DNA of 64,000 nt from Onchocerca volvulus (GCA_000499405.2 HG738138.1:11525208-11589207), one strand, 5' to 3'; counted from the stretch's first letter, positions 28,518-37,990 are shown. A program made the numbers and translations. The notes: generated from the sequence alone by a model not told the origin.

Positions 28518-29834
28518 GTCATCATCATCGTTATTATCATCGTTGTTGTCATCGTCATCATCATTATCATCATCACTACTATTTTGTATGTATAACCGTA
28601 GCTTAAAATTTCCTTTTAAATTATTCAAATTTTCAAACAAACTTTGAGAAAATTAAAAAATTCCAGAAACTTGCTATTTTTTATGTTACTCATTGAAATT
28701 AAAATGATATCTGAGCTATACTTTTTGACAAACCTGTTTATTAATATTCTGAAATTTCATACGCTCATAATTGGTACCATCCACATTTTGATTTTTCTGT
28801 GATACACTTCGAATGCTACAATTAGGCAGAATTGATTTTCCCATCAAATTTTCGAATATGAAACGAAGAAAATTTTAGAATCTTCGATAATATGTTACCT
28901 TTTTGGATTTTTTTCAAGCGTTGTATTGGGTAACCATTGCAAGATAAGAGTAATTCCTAGCGTATCATCACTTTGACATTGCAAAGTTAGGTATCCCGGA
29001 ATGTGCTGTATGGAATCAACAGTATCCTAGAAATTATAAAAATCAACTGCTGTTTGTATCAAAATAGTGTATAAAAATTCGAATTCTGTATGACACCTTT
29101 TGGTTATTCTTGCAAACATCATGAATGCAAACATTATTTTTCGAATAAACGATATCACCATCTCGACCAATGAACGTATTACTTAGACCTGGAAAGGAGC
29201 AAAAAGTTCTCTCATAAAATTTCAAAATAAGTATATATTAGGAATTAAATCCCAAAAATTTCGAAATTTTAACAAAACAATGTATAGTTTTGATACAAAT
29301 ATTAAATATCGTCAATTTGAAAGAGATTTAATTTGATACCTGGGTAGAATTGCTCAAAAAAAGTTACATAATATTTGCACTCCTTTTTCTCTCACTTTCA
29401 TCAATTTTTATCTCTTGAGGATATCATGCCATTAATTAATATCAAATATCTTTTCTTCATGGAAGTTAATAATATCATTATTATCTTTTACACGAAAAAT
29501 GTTGTATAAATGCTAAAGATGTTTACTAAAAATTGCAAAGGTTAAAAATAAAGATGCAGTGTTAAAAAATATGCTATTGATTAATTTTAATTTCTAGATG
29601 TCTAATTAGTTTTAATTTTTATATCTTTACATCTTGGTTTAACAATGGATTGCAAGATTTTCTAAATTACAAAATCACTCATTAAACAATTGATAAAAAT
29701 TTGATTTTATGCATTTTTCTGATGATTATATCAGATTGGGAAATCTTGATTGGATGAAACTACTAGTTAAGCAAACCTCGGAAGCTATTCAATGCTCCAT
29801 GTGCTTTTTTGAGAAGTTCGCTTAGAGCTGGCAT
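23438..29834 (-). CDS. TBC1D16: TBC-domain Rab GTPase-activating protein, TBC1D16 ortholog (17 exons)
   Basis: Complete gene assembled from splice sites. Exons (all -): 29834-29777, 29188-29097, 29026-28899, 28815-28734, 28601-28449, 28212-28117, 27068-27021, 26798-26711, 26587-26384, 26283-26108, 25848-25681, 25603-25461, 25264-25139, 24988-24793, 24392-24273, 24173-23967, 23608-23438. They total 2256 nt: 751 residues plus TAA, close to vertebrate TBC1D16 (about 770). All phases join. Landmarks are the N-terminal DGDIVYSKNNVC block, the middle MRSMRLFF and ILHFHRGGLDKL blocks, and a TBC domain at about residues 435-640. The Arg finger is IIKDVVR (R501) and the Gln finger NYVQG (Q538), so GAP activity is expected. 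The family hydrolyses GTP on endosomal Rabs (Rab4/Rab5 in vertebrates). The order of conserved blocks separates it from TBC1D15 and SGSM relatives. Odd points: a poly-Asp exon and one GC-AG intron. Confidence 0.93.
23967..24173 (-). CDS. TBC1D16: TBC1D16 ortholog exon 16
   Basis: Reads REFSEIDTLHIWEACWTHYR and YFHLFIAVAIISIYGRDVIE, the conserved C-terminal TBC helices. Acceptor TATTGCAG, donor GTTAAT, phase 0. Confidence 0.93.
24273..24392 (-). CDS. TBC1D16: TBC1D16 ortholog exon 15
   Basis: 40 codons including HVANLGPDALELMFVHRWIL, matching the SLGEDGLQMLFCHRWLLL helix of the family. Acceptor TTTTTGCAG, donor GTTTAA. Confidence 0.92.
24793..24988 (-). CDS. TBC1D16: TBC1D16 ortholog exon 14 (catalytic Gln finger)
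   Basis: NYVQGMSDLLAPLL contains the YxQG glutamine finger (predicted Q538), followed by DESDTFWCFVGFMQ. Acceptor TTTTTCAG, donor GTAAAT. Confidence 0.93.
25139..25264 (-). CDS. TBC1D16: TBC1D16 ortholog exon 13 (catalytic Arg finger)
   Basis: AIIKDVVRTDR contains the IxxDxxR motif; its Arg (predicted residue 501) is the arginine finger. NNNPNIDTM follows, as in vertebrates. Acceptor GTTTTAG, donor GTAAGC. Confidence 0.92.
25461..25603 (-). CDS. TBC1D16: TBC1D16 ortholog exon 12 (TBC domain start, GC donor)
   Basis: AIYFATMDPAIRREVWPFLL carries the R-x-x-VWPFLLRxY motif that opens TBC domains. No GT donor exists before the in-frame TAA. A GC donor (GCAAAG at 25460-25455) gives phase 2 and joins the next exon correctly. 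Confidence 0.85.
25681..25848 (-). CDS. TBC1D16: TBC1D16 ortholog exon 11
   Basis: Reads ETELDPEEGLYELVSWGLW and ends NFTMRK, matching the segment just before the TBC domain. Phase 0 both sides; donor GTTGTA. Confidence 0.88.
26108..26283 (-). CDS. TBC1D16: TBC1D16 ortholog exon 10
   Basis: MRSMRLFFTANDLTSGQFV and YKILHFHRGGLDKLAQILEQ align with MRSLRLFF...SGQLVV and VFHFHHGGLDKL of vertebrate TBC1D16. This is the strongest family identifier outside the TBC domain. Donor GTAAGT. Confidence 0.93.
26384..26587 (-). CDS. TBC1D16: TBC1D16 ortholog exon 9
   Basis: Reads HLNILQQYRDKCEHLC and FHQKALSASLFSVNLG, leading into the conserved lipid-binding-like block. Acceptor TTTTTGCAG, donor GTATAT, phase 1 out. 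Confidence 0.85.
26711..26798 (-). CDS. TBC1D16: TBC1D16 ortholog exon 8
   Basis: DEELIHRSSSSDDDEFQ, then a short tail to SFAK. Acceptor GAAATTTAG. Two in-frame donors 3 nt apart (GTAGTA after 26711, GTAATA after 26708) would add or omit one Ser. Confidence 0.75.
27021..27068 (-). CDS. TBC1D16: TBC1D16 ortholog exon 7
   Basis: A 48-nt microexon: DTDSSSATTSGADEFS. Acceptor TTTTTTTTAG, donor GTAAGG, phase 0 both sides. A Ser/Asp-rich linker like that of vertebrate TBC1D16. Confidence 0.75.
27069..28116 (-). other. Intron of the TBC1D16 ortholog, 1,048 bp
   Basis: The largest intron of this gene. A plus-strand ORF at 27266-27466 inside it has no splice or family support. Confidence 0.7.
28117..28212 (-). 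CDS. TBC1D16: TBC1D16 ortholog exon 6
   Basis: 32-codon linker exon: SPTSENDINVEMNG through NLFMSS. Acceptor TTTTTTTGCAG, donor GTATTT, phase 0 both sides. Confidence 0.75.
28449..28601 (-). CDS. TBC1D16: TBC1D16 ortholog exon 5, poly-aspartate
   Basis: A (GAT/GAC)n array encodes about 30 acidic residues, mostly Asp with a few Asn (predicted residues about 130-160), between LRLYIQNSS and KTQTDYTADEH. The donor GTAAAT is good. The acceptor TTTTAAG is the only phase-0 choice I see and is weak. The exon could be skipped in frame (153 nt). The vertebrate protein has acidic and Ser-rich linkers here, but not this run. Confidence 0.65.
28482..28577. repeat. (ATC/GAT)n trinucleotide microsatellite inside a coding exon
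   Basis: Near-perfect ATC units on the plus strand, with some GTC and ATT variants, encode the Asp/Asn run of the TBC1D16 ortholog. Three-base periodicity keeps the frame when unit number changes. Confidence 0.9.
28734..28815 (-). CDS. TBC1D16: TBC1D16 ortholog exon 4
   Basis: Polar linker SIRSVSQKNQNVDG through FQNINKQ. Acceptor AATTGTAG, donor GTTTGT, phase 2 in and 0 out. Not conserved; supported by phase and position. Confidence 0.7.
28899..29026 (-). CDS. TBC1D16: TBC1D16 ortholog exon 3
   Basis: Reads HIPGYLTLQCQ and LGITLILQWLPN, matching the vertebrate PGYLCLY...LGATLILAWVPN block. Acceptor TTTCTAG, donor GTAACA, exit phase 2. Confidence 0.9.
29097..29188 (-). CDS. TBC1D16: TBC1D16 ortholog exon 2
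   Basis: Carries DGDIVYSKNNVCIH, nearly identical to the N-terminal signature of vertebrate TBC1D16. Acceptor CTTTCCAG; donor after CAAAAG is GTGTCA. Exits in phase 0. Confidence 0.9.
29777..29834 (-). CDS. TBC1D16: TBC1D16 ortholog exon 1 (start codon)
   Basis: The transcribed exon begins at 29875 after a TTTTGCAG-type acceptor, which could be a trans-splice site or follow an upstream UTR exon. The ATG at 29834 gives MPALSELLKKAHGALNSFR, which parallels the short basic helix opening vertebrate TBC1D16. Exit phase 1 through donor GTTTGC. Confidence 0.8.
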
Positions 29835-29875
29835 ATTTGAATCCTGTTTACACTCATCAGTAATTAGTAGGAAAT

Positions 29876-32800
29876 CTGCAAAAGGTTAGAAATATTATCA
29901 AGGTAATATGGAAAAATTTCTAAAATATAAAATTCCGCAATACATATTCTTCGAAACATTCGCAAAACTACACAATTATAATTCAAATATGAAGGAAATA
30001 GAAGAGATGTGTTAAACATTCAGTAACTCCCAAGTGGTCTCAAACATTACTGATATGGTTAGAGAGAAATCTATGGAAGATGATAAATAAGAATTGACAT
30101 CGTTGTGAATTGAAATTTTGTTTGCTTGTTAGTTTTTTGACCAAAAAGTTTTGGGAATATTACTTTTAGCTTTTTTCATTTTGCAAAACAAAACTGTTGA
30201 AAATTTTGTCCATTATATATTTTATAAATCTAAAACTAATTTCATTGAGTAAAATTTGAAACTCAATTTTCTTTTCTCTTTTTTTTTTTTTTTTTTTGAA
30301 AGAACAGTTTTAGTTTCTTTTTTTCTTTTTTTTTTTATTGCAGGAAATAAAAATTTTTGCAAATTAGAGGATGAAAAGCTGGAACATGTCTATACAGATG
30401 AGAAATACTTCCGAAAAATTCATGGAAAAATGCATTTTTTCGAAATCAATATTCAAAATGAATGCAAGTTACTAACCATCATCTGATTTAATGAAAGAAA
30501 GGGATAGAAAAACGGAAGGAGAGAAAGAGAGAGAGAAGGCTAGAAAAGGAAGAAAAAAAAAAGGCAAATGAAGGCTAATAAGTGTTTGGTTTTCGTTCCT
30601 ATTAATTTTCATTTATTTTTTAAAATTTGCCATATAATCATGGATTTTGCTCTGGTTCAAGTCATTACGATTAAATCGATTTACATCGGAGAATCTTCAC
30701 CTCGAAATAGCAATCTCCACTTTTCTCGAAATGGGTAAATCTCAAATTTTTTTATTTGAAATCTGTACATATCCAATTCGGAAGTTTTATAATATAATAT
30801 ATAATATGCAACTGTAAACTATTCGAAAACGAAGAATTCATTTTAACAAGATAAAGCGAAAGGATTCGTAAATTATTGCCGAAATAGCAAAATTGTAAGA
30901 GAAAAAAAAAGAAACTTTTTTATTATTCATTTCCCATTTCATTAAAATTATATTTCATTGTTTTCATTATATTATTATAGAACTGATTTGAAATTCCAAA
31001 GTATTTCAATGAAATGGGGATTTGTGACTTATTTATGTGTTCCTTTTCGCATTTTTAGTTAAACACTTCTTACTACAATTATTTAAAATTTAATTAAAAA
31101 TTAATCATTGAAGGAAATGGATGAGAAAATATTTCGTCATAATTAAATTTTATGTGAAGCAGCGAAGTGTATTATTTAGAAATAACAATCGACAAGTTTA
31201 TCGTTGACATGTTGCACTTTTGACATGTCATTCATTGATATTAAATAAATGGACTGATAACCGTTATCAAAATGGCCTCATAGAGCATGCGATGATAACT
31301 AGTTGGGCAATGCATTGATAATCATTGATAGATGATAATTTTACGTGTCCAAATAACAAATACATAATTGAAAAAAACGAAAAAAAAAAAGAAAGATCAA
31401 AACGAACTAAAAAAAAATTTCTAGCTATAATATCATTATGAACATCCAATGGAATCATCAAGAATTACATTAAATTAACTTATTAAATTGTCTTTATAGC
31501 GATTTTGAAGAAGGAAGAATGATAATTAAAAAGACGACAGTCAAAAGACAAAAGGAAGATTGAATTAAAGGGCAATTAAGTCACTAAATCCAGTATTTCA
31601 AATTATTGCTTACTATTTCAATCATTTTTTAATTTATAAAAGTGGAAATTTGCTAAATGTCTTACTTGCAATTCTTTCATTGAACTTACATCAAATTAAG
31701 AGAAAAGAAAAGCATAATTTATGAATTCCAACGTAATGACAACAACCCTATTAAAAATAGATGTGAGGAAAAAAAGTTTTTTACTAATAATAATTGTTAA
31801 GCTAATAATTTCGATCCTTTATCACGATAAATTGTTATTCTTATGATGAGATGCTTAGATGGATTAATGAATTATGTAAAACAAGAAAAAAGAATTCATT
31901 CTTAAATTTTAAAGAAGGGATGTGAAACAAAGAAAAATGCAATTACAAACAAAAAAAAGGATCGACAATTACTAAAAACCAATATTCGATAGTATGAAGA
32001 AGAAGGAAAAGAAAAAGGAGAAAGAAGAATAATTTAAAAAAGTTATTTAATACTTCAGTAATTGGGAAATTAAATGACGAGATGGATGTTCCATGTACTA
32101 CTATCTCGAATTTGATCATTTGCTTACTATTTCATTCCTACATATATCTCGACAAGTGCATCATTTCAATAAAATTCATTTATTGAATGAACCTTTTAAT
32201 TTAATTTATAACTTGATAATATATGTAGAAAAAAAAAAGAAAAATAAAAAAGAAAAAAAAATATTTTTCTGGCATGTTAGTCACGAAATGCATCAAATAT
32301 TTACAGGAGATTTTTTCCTTTGGAATGGAATTTTAAAAAATTGATTGTTAACACTTTTTTCCAATAAATATTTAAACGAACGAAAGCATTCACATATATG
32401 TTAAAAACAAATGTATCCTTTTAAAAAAATTTAAAAAAAAAACGATATAAACTGCAATGGCGTAAGAAACTATGTGATATTCCATAAGCATCAAAAATAA
32501 TACTATTCTATTGCCAAGTATTTTTTTTTTTTTGTTTTCTCATATCGCTTAATTAAATTCCACATTTATTTAAAAAAAAAAAATTTGTGATATAAAAATT
32601 TGGCAATTTTTAGAATTCCCACTTTATTTATATTAACATATATGTGAAACGAAATTCTAGTTATAATACTAGAAACACCAAGAAACTTGCTGAAATTTTT
32701 ACTTTTTTCTTCCTCTTTTTTTTAAAAAGTCCACTTCTTTGAATTAAATTTTGGAAAACAAATGAAATGATAATTAGATGATAATTTCAACGGAAATAAT

Positions 32801-32942
32801 CGCGATTTAATTTCAAATATGCTGATATAAGATCATAAGTATAACATTCAAGTTATAGGCACATTTGAAATATTTACATACAAGAAATTTGTTCAGAAAG
32901 TTTTGCTCATCTCTTTTCCGAATTATTCTAAAATTTGGTAAT
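29876..32942. other. Upstream region of the TBC1D16 ortholog, no gene seen
   Basis: AT-rich, with purine-rich (GAAA/GAGA) stretches near 30500-30560. It should contain the TBC gene promoter, but no core element can be named. ORFs here are built on poly(T) or poly(A). Confidence 0.5.
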
Positions 32943-32984
32943 AATCTATATAATAAAAATGTAAATCATCGTTGCTGCTATATC

Positions 32985-33297
32985 GCACGTAACCTTTGCA
33001 ACTTCTTCACCGATTAATTTCAAATCTCAATACAACCTTGCATTCCGATAGGCACTCTTTTTTTATTTAGATATATATATATATATACTTTTTACGCTTG
33101 TTACTTTTGTGACAGGTGAAGTAAATGAGCGTACTGAATTTTTTGACCCGTCTATGTTGTTCATATTAACACAACGTTTCAAGTTCTTCACCGATTGATT
33201 TGAAATTTTCAAAGAACGTTGTATTCGAATAGGCGAATGTTTCTAGATGAATATATCTTTTTTTTTCTTTTCTACCTGTCATAACTGTGACAGGTTC
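32985..33297. repeat. Tandem duplication (~181-bp offset) at the Helitron left end
   Basis: Copies at about 32985-33117 and 33162-33297 share CTTCACCGATT, ATAGGC and TGTGACAGGT landmarks with many substitutions. A (TA)n run at about 33069-33086 lies in the first copy. Confidence 0.65.
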
Positions 33298-34060
33298 AAA
33301 CGAAATCAACGATGTAATATACGCTGAAATACCCAATTCCGATGTCGATAAGGATTTGTATGAAGTTGTGACGAAAAACATGATTCATGGATTTTGCGGT
33401 ATACTAAATCCAAATTCATAATGCTAAAGATGACATCGAAGACATAATCGGTGGGTTGTTCCATATTCGCCTTTGCTATTAAAAATATGCAAAGCGAACA
33501 TAAACGTGGAAGAATGTAACTTCGTTAAATTGATTATATAAATTTGTAAGTACGTGAATAAAGGCAACGACAAGGCAATTTGTGGCGTGCAACCGGAAAG
33601 AAGTGATAGAAATGCGGTATTACATATCGATCAAATCAGCGGTATCAGGCTGGGAGATATATAAGCAGCAATGAAGCTGTGCTTAGAAATGGAACAAAAT
33701 TCGCAGTCAATGGGAATACCATCACCGAATCGATCTGCTGCATTGTTCGATGTAGAATTGCGTCGTGAACAAAATTACACCACGATTAATTTTTTGTCAT
33801 ATGTGTAATCAAATATTCCTAAGCTAACGCTTGAGCAAAAAGGCATTTACGATCAAATAATGCAAACTGTCGTTATCCAGTTTGGAGAAATCTTCTTTTT
33901 AGAAGGAACTGGTAAAATGTTCCTAATGAGATTGATTCTGGCAACAATTCGATCCCAAAATAATACAGCCTTAGCTTTTGCACATTGGTACCAGCTGTAA
34001 GAACTACTCATTTTGCTTTGAAATTGCCATTGAGCATGCAATTCATTGAAAACTCCCAAT

Positions 34061-34156
34061 GTCTTTACGTCGCCACAAAGTAGAATATTTCAGACAAACA
34101 TTTATTTCGTCCGTTGTGTCGATCGAGGAATTACTGGTCATGTTTTCCTGAATTCT
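34061..34156 (-). repeat. Inverted copy of a Helitron helicase segment (left arm)
   Basis: Reverse complement of 34840-34934, with scattered mismatches. The arms (about 95 bp) are 680 bp apart. Read on the minus strand it carries the same degenerate PVIPRS...GDVK peptide remnant as the right arm. Confidence 0.8.
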
Positions 34157-34309
34157 AGGGAAAGTATTGCAGAAAGGCAAAGTTATTGTTCAGGATAGAG
34201 GTACAATGGCGTATAAAAAATCGCTTCGAGGCTCTTGATCGATCGTTGCAAGGTTTGCATGGAAACATTAGACCATTTGGGAACGCATTAACATTGCATA
34301 CAGGGTGTC

Positions 34310-34830
34310 GCTTTTTTCTTTCTGATAGTGACAAAATGATAAGTTTAATTCTGTTCTTCCGTTCTCACAGTTTCCTCTATTTTGATGTTTATTCACTTGG
34401 AAACGAACCTCAAACTTGGGTAATTAAACCTTTATTATGATTAATTTATAAATCAACATATGCAGAAATTATATTAACAATACAATTCCGATAATATCAT
34501 GAAGAGATTATAATGTAAAAAAAAAAAAAGGGGGGGGGGGGGGGAGATAGGTTCTGTGAAGAAGAATTGGTCCCTCAGCTTCTTCGTGTATGGAGGATCC
34601 TGGTATAATTTCGCAGAGACAAGAAAGGTCCTTTGTTGTCTCGAAAGCATGCGCCTTTGATGCGCATGAAATTGTGCTTACAGTTAGCTGATGATAAAAG
34701 AGAGCTTTTTAAAGCTCATTAACTGGGTGGACAAAAAATGATTCTACAATCAACTACATGAAATATGCAATGTAAAATTTTGAACAAAAGGGGGTCACTG
34801 ATTTTTTTGTTTTTTATCTCGCGATTTCAG
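34310..34830. other. Non-Helitron sequence inserted in the helicase pseudogene
   Basis: Helicase homology stops after the RPFGNALTL block and resumes at GKTLPVIP, blocks that are nearly adjacent in intact elements. The insert contains A13 directly followed by G15 (34517-34544) and a CATGCGC/GCGCATG stem-loop (34648-34668). I do not recognise it. Confidence 0.5.
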
Positions 34831-34839
34831 CGACACAGG

Positions 34840-34934
34840 AGAATTCAGGAAAACATTACCAGTAATTCCTGATCGACACCAGCGGACTAAATAAATGCTT
34901 GCCTGAAATACTGTACTTTGTGGTGACGTAAAGA
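34840..34934 (+). repeat. Helitron helicase segment, right arm of inverted pair
   Basis: In the expected orientation and order within the helicase (KTLPVIP ... GDVKTLKL), so this is the original and 34061-34156 the displaced inverted copy. Confidence 0.8.
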
Positions 34935-35800
34935 CGTTAAAATTAACTCAAATATGCATGTCCAACTGCAAAACGATCGATCATCTAAGATAATTTTAGT
35001 CAGTTGTTGGAAATTGTGAACGGAAACGTGGCGGTTGATTTGATTTGAAGCGAATTTCACTGCCTTATGACTTCTGCAATTTAGTAATGCCAAAAAAAGC
35101 ACTGGTTGAAAAAGCATTTTCCAATGTTCAAACCACTTACAAGAATCGCGATTGTCTGAGTGAACGGGTTGTTCTTGCGGCCAAGAACAAAGACTTCTAT
35201 CAATTGAACAATATTATTCAGTCTAGTAATCAAAGCGAGGAAGTCACATATAAAATTCGTCGGCATTGTTGTAAAAGCAGATGAAGCGGTTAATTATCCA
35301 ACAGAATTTTTGAATTCATTTAATCTGCTAGGGATGCCACCGCAAGTGCTGCAATTAAAAATCGGCGTGCTAATTAACCAGCCGAAACTTTGTTACGGCA
35401 CGAGGTTTGGAATTAAAAAATTAATGAACAAGGTCGTAGAAGCAACAATCTTTCAAAGGTGAAGATGTCCTCATTCCTCACATTCCTATGATTCCAATGG
35501 ATATGCTATTTCAATTTAAAAGATTGCAATTCCCAATTTGATTGGCGTTTGCAGTCACCATCAAGCTCAGGGCTAATTTTCAGAATTGTACGGCTTAGAT
35601 CTAGAGACGGATTGCTTCTCACATTTAAAATTATATGTTGCGTGTTCTAGAGTAGGCAAACCGGACAATCTTTACATCTACACAGACAATAGAACAACAA
35701 AAAATATTGCATACCCACAAGCATTCGAAATTAAGAGTGTTAGAGACGTGCGCTTTCTCTGTTCTTTTTTTACGATTTAACTAGACTGAAGAAATTGTGT

Positions 35801-37736
35801 ATTCGAATGCAATGTTGTTTCAAAATTTCAAAGCAATAGGTAAAAACTTTCGGCGATTTAAGATTTTGAATAAACGAACATTTACATTTTTATTTATATC
35901 GACTAACTGGTCTGGACACTCGGAGCGCAATCTGGTACGGTTAATAAGTAGTATTGTGCAAACCGAATTACTATTAGTAGTTATATTATTGTGTCAATTA
36001 TAAGATTCCTATAATCGTTTTATTTTTAATCCAATAATTTGGTCTTTTATCGAAATATTCTAGTCTTAAATTATTTTAAAATTTTCATGAAACCATTTAA
36101 ATCTAAGAGATAAAAAAGTTTAGACGAATATTTATTTGATGAAATATTTGTTATACTCAATAACATTAAATGAAGAAATTGGCAGCAAAAAGAGTGGAAG
36201 AAAATGTTGCTGTCATCACTGTTCAAATTTAAAATTTTGATTTAATAACTTTCAAACTATATTCATCCTTTTAAAATTTATGTACAGGATATAGTTTTGA
36301 TGGATACCATTTTCTGACTTGACTGTACAAATTATAAGTCGCTTTTACTATGCTACGCCTTTTTCTTTTATAAATTCTTGACGATTTTTAAAAATTTTAA
36401 TCAGAGTAAAAAAAATAAAATAAAATTTAAGCATAATTTTTTATTTTCTATATGCTGAAAGATAATTTTGCCATTTGGTGGTAGAGGTCGTAATCATTGC
36501 CTTTTTTTATTTTTAACAATTCAACTATAATTATTACCATTCAGATGGCATTAGTTTACTTTGCCACTCGAATTGCAAATTCTCCATTCTTCCGGAAGTT
36601 ATCCTAAAAAAAAAAAAAAAATGCTGACAGGACAAGTACAAATAGACCAATTTATCAGGAGGACATTCGAATGGAATAGCAATGGATGATGTAATGAAAA
36701 AAAAAATTTTTATTTCTATTAGAATATAAAAGTATTGTCTCGGTATAAAATGTAATTTTGAAGTTAAAATTTTTGTAATCATTAAAAAGGAACTACTAAT
36801 TAATTATACTTTTCTTTGAAATTGTTTGAAAATAAAATTTAAGTTCAGTTTTTTTTTTTTTCAGAATTTTGGATATTGTCAAATTGCAATTATATTGTTT
36901 TCCTTGGGTTTAGGAGGGCATTACATTCGCTAATTTCTTGGTTTTAACCACAATTTCCCAATTTGCTAGTGTTAACTTTCGAAGTTTTTAAAGAAAAGAA
37001 ATGGAGATTAGAAAAAAGACAAAAACAATTTCCGGTTTAAAATAAATCAGAAATTTGCCAGTAAAGGTATCAAAAAAGGCAAAATCAAATAGACATAACC
37101 ACTGAAATTCAATTTTCTAGAAAAAAAATTGCGAAATTCTCTCATTTTACAAGGAAGAATTTGACATCTTGTTTAGGTGTCGTCATAAAACTACTATATA
37201 TGGATGATGATTTGCTGATTTTGATTAGTTTTTTAATAATTTAAAAAATTCATTAATTTTTTCAAATTAAGAATAATATTTTAAATATATCAAAATAATT
37301 TCCTAGTCGATGAAAAAATTCTCAAAGATTTCTGGAAAAATTTCTTCTGGAATATTAAAGAATTTCACTTGAAAGTAATGGCATTTCTGACGATTTGATT
37401 TGAATAGTTTGTATTATTTCCAGTATGAGCAAAAATAGTGTTTTTTATAATAATATATGTGGGTGATGCACTGAAAAACCAACAAATTATTGAATTTTGA
37501 ATTCCATCTTAAAAATAATGTATTGTATAAAATCAATATTTAAACAATATGAATCAGCAAATCTTTTCCAATTTGAATAAGAATAGTACTTTTTACAATA
37601 ATATATATGAGTGATGTTGTGGAATAGGAATAAATGATTGAATTTCGAATTCTAACTTGAAAATAATGAATTGTATGAAATCAATATTTTCATTCGTCTA
37701 AATGGCTGAATGAGGTTAAACGCATTTTTCTTTCGC
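35801..37736. other. Non-coding flank of the Helitron
   Basis: AT-rich. One short exon-like stretch on the minus strand near 36540-36606 and a diverged tandem duplication (37413-37690) are noted separately. Confidence 0.45.
37413..37690. repeat. Diverged tandem duplication, ~149-bp period
   Basis: Copies at 37413-37541 and 37562-37690 share ATAATATATRTGRGTGATG and TCAATATTT landmarks in the same order, with many substitutions. Confidence 0.65.
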
Positions 37737-37990
37737 TTAGCTTTGTTGTTTTTTTTGGATCATAAATTGATGATCAAGTAATTCTTTGGTCTCCGATTCC
37801 AGTTTTAGATAACCGATGATATTATGTCAGAAATAATATAAGGACTTTATCTGCGTAGTGTCTTTCTAATTCTTCCAGAACTTGCGCTAACTTTTCGGAT
37901 TTTGCAGAAGATTCCCGAATGCTTCACAAAACATAAGCATGCCAATTCCATAACTTTTTCTTACTGTGAAAACCGGAACATAAAATTTTA
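37737..37990 (-). pseudogene. Coding-like fragments in shifted frames, unrecognised
   Basis: On the minus strand three neighbouring stretches look protein-coding but lie in different frames. After a TTTTCACAG acceptor-like site come RKSYGIGMLMFCEAFGNLLQ, then RESSAKSEKLAQVLEELERH and YADKVLILFLT, stopped at 37824-37822, then NIIGYLKLESETKELLDHQF and MIQKKQQS, stopped at 37739-37737. Composition is more GC-rich than the flanks and helix-friendly. No donor sites join the frames, so decay by frameshift is the simplest reading. Unspliced small exons of a live gene are the alternative. The helical pattern recalls BAR-type coiled coils, but that is only an impression. Confidence 0.4.

Larger units (their letters stand above)
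33297..35777 (+). pseudogene. Broken Helitron Rep-helicase (PIF1-type) gene
   Basis: Recognisable blocks on the plus strand: INDVIYAEIPNSDVDKDLYE and NMIHGFCGILNPNS (33303-33418); VPYSPLLLKICKANINVEEC (from about 33460); MGIPSPNRSAALFDVELRRE (from about 33710); and a Walker A remnant reading FFLEGTGKMFLMRL (about 33893) in place of the usual GGTGKT. Then come EALDRSLQGLHGNIRPFG (about 34219), SGKTLPVIP (about 34846), LPYDFCNLV through LSERVVLAAKNKD (35062-35190), NQPKLCYGTRFGIKKLMN (about 35380), and the C-terminus YGLDLETDCFSHLKLYVACS, then RVGKPDNLY (35589-35680). Many stops and frame changes separate them. The lost Walker A and absent HUH domain mean no activity. Confidence 0.88.
32943..35800 (+). 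mobile_element. Degenerate Helitron (rolling-circle transposon)
   Basis: The plus strand holds remnants of the Rep-helicase polyprotein of Helitrons, in order but broken by stops, frameshifts and gaps. The replication-initiator (HUH) part is not recognisable, so the copy is deleted 5' as well as decayed. The left end near 32943 (CTATATAATAAAAATG) resembles Helitron termini as I remember them. The right end is unclear; no CTRR with a preceding hairpin could be fixed. Three internal rearrangements are visible: a ~181-bp tandem duplication at the left, an inverted copy of a helicase segment, and a ~520-bp insertion. GC content is clearly higher than the flanks in the helicase parts. Confidence 0.85.

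Noticed and set aside
30256..30486. ORF with poly-Phe runs upstream of the TBC gene
   Set aside because: Created by poly(T) tracts; codons otherwise A/T-driven.
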